Made by a program: the position numbers and the translations under genes. The notes beneath the pieces are model-generated. The model searched no databases. It had not been told where the DNA came from and was given only the letters and a program-made list of their open reading frames with translations. A stretch of DNA of 18,098 nt from Candidatus Nitrosopumilus sp. (GTDB taxonomy: Archaea; Thermoproteota; Nitrososphaeria; Nitrososphaerales; Nitrosopumilaceae): the NCBI GenBank assembly GCA_011055585.1, contig DRGT01000019.1:1-18098 (forward strand), given 5' to 3'. Position 1 is the first letter of the stretch, and the number at the start of each line of letters is the position of its first letter. Positions 15,425 through 18,098 of the stretch are shown here, in pieces.

Positions 15425-16471
15425 CTAAGATTCTTCAACCTCCTTTAATTTTGTCATGTCTCCTGATTCTTTTATAAAATCTTGTAAAAGTCTGTGAGAC
15501 TTTTCATTTTTTATAGTTTGAAGTGCAAGCTCTACTCCATCGTCAAAGTTTTTTACAATATTTCCTACAATTAATCCAGCGGCAGCATTTAGTGCAGTAG
15601 TTTCTATCATTGCTTGATTTGCAGAATTATTTAATACTGATACAAATGACTTTAAAGCCTCCTCTTTGGATTTTATTTGAATATCTTTTAGTGAAGATTT
15701 ATGCAATCCAACAATTTCTGGGTTTACAACATTTGTAAGCATCTTTCCATTTTTCAAAAAACAAATTCTATTTTTTGAACTAGTAGAAAATTCATCCATT
15801 CCATCTTCGGATCTTACTGTCATAATATTTTCAGCACCTTTTCTTTTTAGTATCATTGGTAATCTATCCAAAAACTCATCTGAAAAAACGCCAATTAGCT
15901 GATTTTTGACATTTGCAGGATTTGTTAGCGGTCCTAGTAAGTTGAATGCAGTTCTTTTTCCCAGTGTCTTTCTAGCCGTTACTACGTTTTTCATTGCAGG
16001 ATGAAATTTCTGAGCAAACATGAAACCAATGCTGAATTTTTCTAAAATATTGATAATTTTTGATGATTCCATGCCTAAATCATAGCCAAAATATTCGAAA
16101 ATATCTGCACTTCCAGAAAGGCCAGAGCTAGAACGATTTCCATGTTTTGCTACAATTCCGCCGGCAGCGGCAATAACAAATGAAGCTGTAGTCGACACGT
16201 TGAAAGTTTGAAGCTTATCTCCACCAGTACCACATACATCAATAATGGTTCCTTGGTTTTTTGGTGTAATATGCAAAGCAAATTCTTGCATTTTATCTAG
16301 CATTCCTAAAAGTTCATCATCAGTTTCGCCTTTTTCTGTAAGATATTTTAAAAAATCTAAATTTTCTTGATCATTAGTCTTTCCATTTAGAATATCAGTC
16401 ATTACTTGACTCACTTCATCATACGTAAGATTTGTTTTATTTTGTAATTTTGTAATTAATTCTGTAATCAT
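15425..16471 (-). CDS. trpD: Anthranilate phosphoribosyltransferase
   Basis: This 348-aa enzyme joins anthranilate to phosphoribosyl pyrophosphate. The PRPP loop is DVCGTGGDKLQTFN (78-91, with the CGTGGD core at 80-85), followed by AKHGNRSSSG (108-117) and the anthranilate-side GKRTAFNLLGPLTNP (171-185); a DGMDE acidic metal motif occurs near 225. The N-terminal helical domain is complete. It starts at ATG overlapping the trpG stop as ATGA, with AAGGAG five bases upstream. Its 3' end contains the Shine-Dalgarno serving trpC (product ends KEVEES). It is a stand-alone protein, not fused to TrpG as in some bacteria. Confidence 0.97.
   Translation of the reverse strand: MITELITKLQNKTNLTYDEVSQVMTDILNGKTNDQENLDFLKYLTEKGETDDELLGMLDKMQEFALHITPKNQGTIIDVCGTGGDKLQTFNVSTTASFVIAAAGGIVAKHGNRSSSGLSGSADIFEYFGYDLGMESSKIINILEKFSIGFMFAQKFHPAMKNVVTARKTLGKRTAFNLLGPLTNPANVKNQLIGVFSDEFLDRLPMILKRKGAENIMTVRSEDGMDEFSTSSKNRICFLKNGKMLTNVVNPEIVGLHKSSLKDIQIKSKEEALKSFVSVLNNSANQAMIETTALNAAAGLIVGNIVKNFDDGVELALQTIKNEKSHRLLQDFIKESGDMTKLKEVEES
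15439..15443 (-). promoter_or_regulatory. Strong Shine-Dalgarno inside trpD, pointing to an upstream trpC start
   Basis: GGAGG, in the context AAAGGAGGTTG, lies seven bases before an in-frame ATC at 15431 and 37 bases before the first in-frame ATG of trpC at 15401. In the same operon, trpG has GGAGG seven bases before its start codon. Confidence 0.6.
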
Positions 16472-17061
16472 TTTCTCTCCTTAACCTCTTTGATAAAGTT
16501 TGCAAGAATTTTTTTACCATCTTCCGTCATAATTGATTCTGGATGAAATTGTACTCCTACAATTAGATAGTCTTTATGCCGAACAGCCATAATTTCTGCA
16601 TCATCTTCTGCCGTTGCAGTAACTTCAAGCGAGTCAGGAATGATAGTTTTATCGCCTACAAGAGAATGGTATCTTGTTGCACGAAATGGATTTTTCATAT
16701 CTTTAAACAGTGGATCATCGACATGTTTAATTGGACTTGTTTTGCCGTGCCTGACGCATCCTGCATTTGTAACTTTTCCACCAAAAGCATGTATGATTCC
16801 CTGATGCCCTAAACATACTCCAAGAATTGGTTTTGTTGGCCCAATCTCTTTAATGACATCTGTACATACTCCAAAGTATTTCTTATCCTCTGGAGTACCT
16901 GGACCTGGTGAAATAATTATTGCATCATAATTTTTTTCTTTTATTTCATCAATAGTGATCTTGTCATTTCGTTTTACATCACAATCTACACCGAGCTCTC
17001 CAAAGTATTGGGCAATATTATAGACAAATGAATCGTAATTATCAATAATCAAAAATTTCAA
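16468..17061 (-). CDS. trpG: Anthranilate synthase glutamine amidotransferase component
   Basis: This 197-aa class I amidotransferase supplies ammonia from glutamine to TrpE. The nucleophile is C83 in LGVCLGHQ, and the catalytic partners are H173 and E175 in VQFHPES. The oxyanion region is SPGPGTPED (51-59), and NYDSFVYNI (8-16) is the standard N-terminus. It starts at TTG at 17061 overlapping the trpE stop (TTGA), with GGAGG seven bases before it, so translation is coupled to trpE. A role shared with p-aminobenzoate synthesis cannot be excluded from sequence, but the operon points to tryptophan. Confidence 0.96.
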   Translation of the reverse strand: MKFLIIDNYDSFVYNIAQYFGELGVDCDVKRNDKITIDEIKEKNYDAIIISPGPGTPEDKKYFGVCTDVIKEIGPTKPILGVCLGHQGIIHAFGGKVTNAGCVRHGKTSPIKHVDDPLFKDMKNPFRATRYHSLVGDKTIIPDSLEVTATAEDDAEIMAVRHKDYLIVGVQFHPESIMTEDGKKILANFIKEVKERK

Positions 17062-18098
17062 TTTGATGCCTCCTTTAGTGCTGTGAGCATTGCATTTGCT
17101 TTGTGCTCCGTTTCTTTGAATTCATTTTCAGGTATAGAATCTGATACAATTCCGGAGCCAGATTGCACAAATCCCTTCTCGCCATCAAAAAATATGCTCC
17201 TAATTGCTATTGCAAAATCACAACAACCGTTGAATGAGAAATATCCGACAGCTCCCGCATATGGTCCACGAGATTGTGGTTCTAACTCATCAATTATTTC
17301 CATAGCTCTAACTTTGGGAGCCCCTGAAACTGTTCCTGCTGGAAAAACTGCTTTGAATGCATCAAACATGTCATATTTTTTATCTAAATTACCTACAACG
17401 TGAGTAACCATATGTTGTACATGGCTGAATCGTTTTACCACCATAAGTTCTTCAACATGTACAGAACCATATTTACAAACCTTTCCGACATCGTTTCGGC
17501 CTAAATCAACTAACATTGTATGTTCTGCAAGTTCTTTTTCATCATTTAATAGCTCTCGTTTTAATTCTTCATTTTTTGATTCATCATCTGTAATCCTTCT
17601 TGTTCCAGCAATAGGAAATGTTTCAACTTGATCATTTGTTACTCTAATTAACATTTCAGGACTGGCACCAATTGTAATTTTATCATTCATTTTTACGTGA
17701 TACAAGTATGGTGATGGATTTATGTCACGTAAAATCTTGTAAACTTTGAGAAAATCACCCTTTGCATTAAAACTAAATCTTCTTGAAAGAACTACTTGAA
17801 ATATGTCTCCATCATGAATGTATTCTTTTGCCTTATTTACGATGTTGGAATACTCTTCTTGATTAAGATTTGGAGAAATCTCTGATAATTTAAAATCAGT
17901 AAATTTCTCATCTGTAATCTTTAATTCGTTTGATCTATCTTTATCATAATAGAAATAAAGTAACTGCTTTTTTTTGTTATCATATAAGATTCCATCATTG
18001 TAAATTCCAAATTCCATTAATGGTTCATCAACATCATGAGACTGAGGAATTTTTTCTAATAGTCTTATTGTATCATAGTTTATGATTCCAACTGCTCC
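17058..18098 (-). CDS. trpE: Anthranilate synthase component I, C-terminal part (5' end outside window)
   Basis: This enzyme converts chorismate to anthranilate using ammonia from TrpG. The frame runs open to the right edge: 27 codons beyond the ATG at 18017 encode GAVGIINYDTIRLLEKIP, the usual TrpE mid-region, so that ATG is internal and about 346 residues are visible. Chorismate-binding landmarks include KMNDKITIGASPEMLIRV, PIAGTRRI, LVDLGRNDVGKVC, FPAGTVSGAPKVRAMEIIDELE and GSGIVSDSIPENEFKETEHKA. The N-terminal tryptophan feedback site lies outside the window, so feedback inhibition cannot be judged. It overlaps trpG by four bases. The operon promoter and any leader are also off the window. 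Confidence 0.96.
   Translation of the reverse strand, partial: GAVGIINYDTIRLLEKIPQSHDVDEPLMEFGIYNDGILYDNKKKQLLYFYYDKDRSNELKITDEKFTDFKLSEISPNLNQEEYSNIVNKAKEYIHDGDIFQVVLSRRFSFNAKGDFLKVYKILRDINPSPYLYHVKMNDKITIGASPEMLIRVTNDQVETFPIAGTRRITDDESKNEELKRELLNDEKELAEHTMLVDLGRNDVGKVCKYGSVHVEELMVVKRFSHVQHMVTHVVGNLDKKYDMFDAFKAVFPAGTVSGAPKVRAMEIIDELEPQSRGPYAGAVGYFSFNGCCDFAIAIRSIFFDGEKGFVQSGSGIVSDSIPENEFKETEHKANAMLTALKEASN
17069..17073 (-). promoter_or_regulatory. Shine-Dalgarno that fixes the TTG start of trpG
   Basis: GGAGG lies inside the last trpE codons, seven bases before TTG at 17061. The strong site and the standard TrpG N-terminus (MKFLIIDNYDSF) make the non-ATG start convincing. Confidence 0.75.

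Overview
The window is AT-rich, gene-dense archaeal DNA, most likely from an ammonia-oxidising thaumarchaeon (Nitrososphaeria) of the Nitrosopumilus/Nitrosarchaeum kind. The evidence is an archaeal-type threonyl-tRNA synthetase, the archaeal/eukaryal ribosomal protein eS26, an archaeal CDP-alcohol phosphatidyltransferase, small C2H2 zinc-finger and two-CxxC proteins, TATA-like boxes placed about 27 nt before start codons (leaderless transcripts), and strong GGAGG ribosome sites only inside an operon. The assignment is inferred from protein character, since no 16S gene is present. No tRNA, rRNA, CRISPR array, insertion sequence or integrase was seen, and no gap between genes exceeds about 200 bases.

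Layout. Positions 1-6001 hold short, mostly single-gene transcripts on both strands: the C-terminal part of ThrRS (+), an agmatinase-family ureohydrolase (+), a 92-aa unknown (-), a CDP-alcohol phosphatidyltransferase (+), eS26 (-), a 35-aa two-CxxC microprotein (+), a PfkB-family kinase (+), an NAD kinase homologue fused to a winged helix (+) and a C2H2 zinc-finger protein (-). Convergent neighbours lie 0, 2 and 5 nt apart, so transcripts must end inside the opposing genes. Positions 6054-7649 encode CTP synthase (-). Positions 7850-12493 encode one 1547-aa exported protein (-) with an Asp-rich, Cys-paired repeat region that probably binds calcium. Positions 12675-18098 hold a compact tryptophan operon on the minus strand, trpE-trpG-trpD-trpC-trpB-trpA, whose trpE runs off the right edge.

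How the genes work together. The trp genes form a biosynthetic unit from chorismate to tryptophan; most junctions overlap by 4-20 nt, which implies translational coupling. Only trpF (phosphoribosylanthranilate isomerase) is missing from the run. The other genes are core housekeeping functions (translation, CTP, NADP, ether lipid) without an evident shared pathway.

The points most worth checking are: a perfect Shine-Dalgarno placed before an in-frame AUC rather than an AUG at trpC; the NAD kinase homologue with an altered GGDG motif and a DNA-binding-type tail; the four-copy Cys/Asp repeat of the giant exported protein; a short in-frame upstream ORF ending just before that protein's TTG start; and the 35-aa two-CxxC microprotein.
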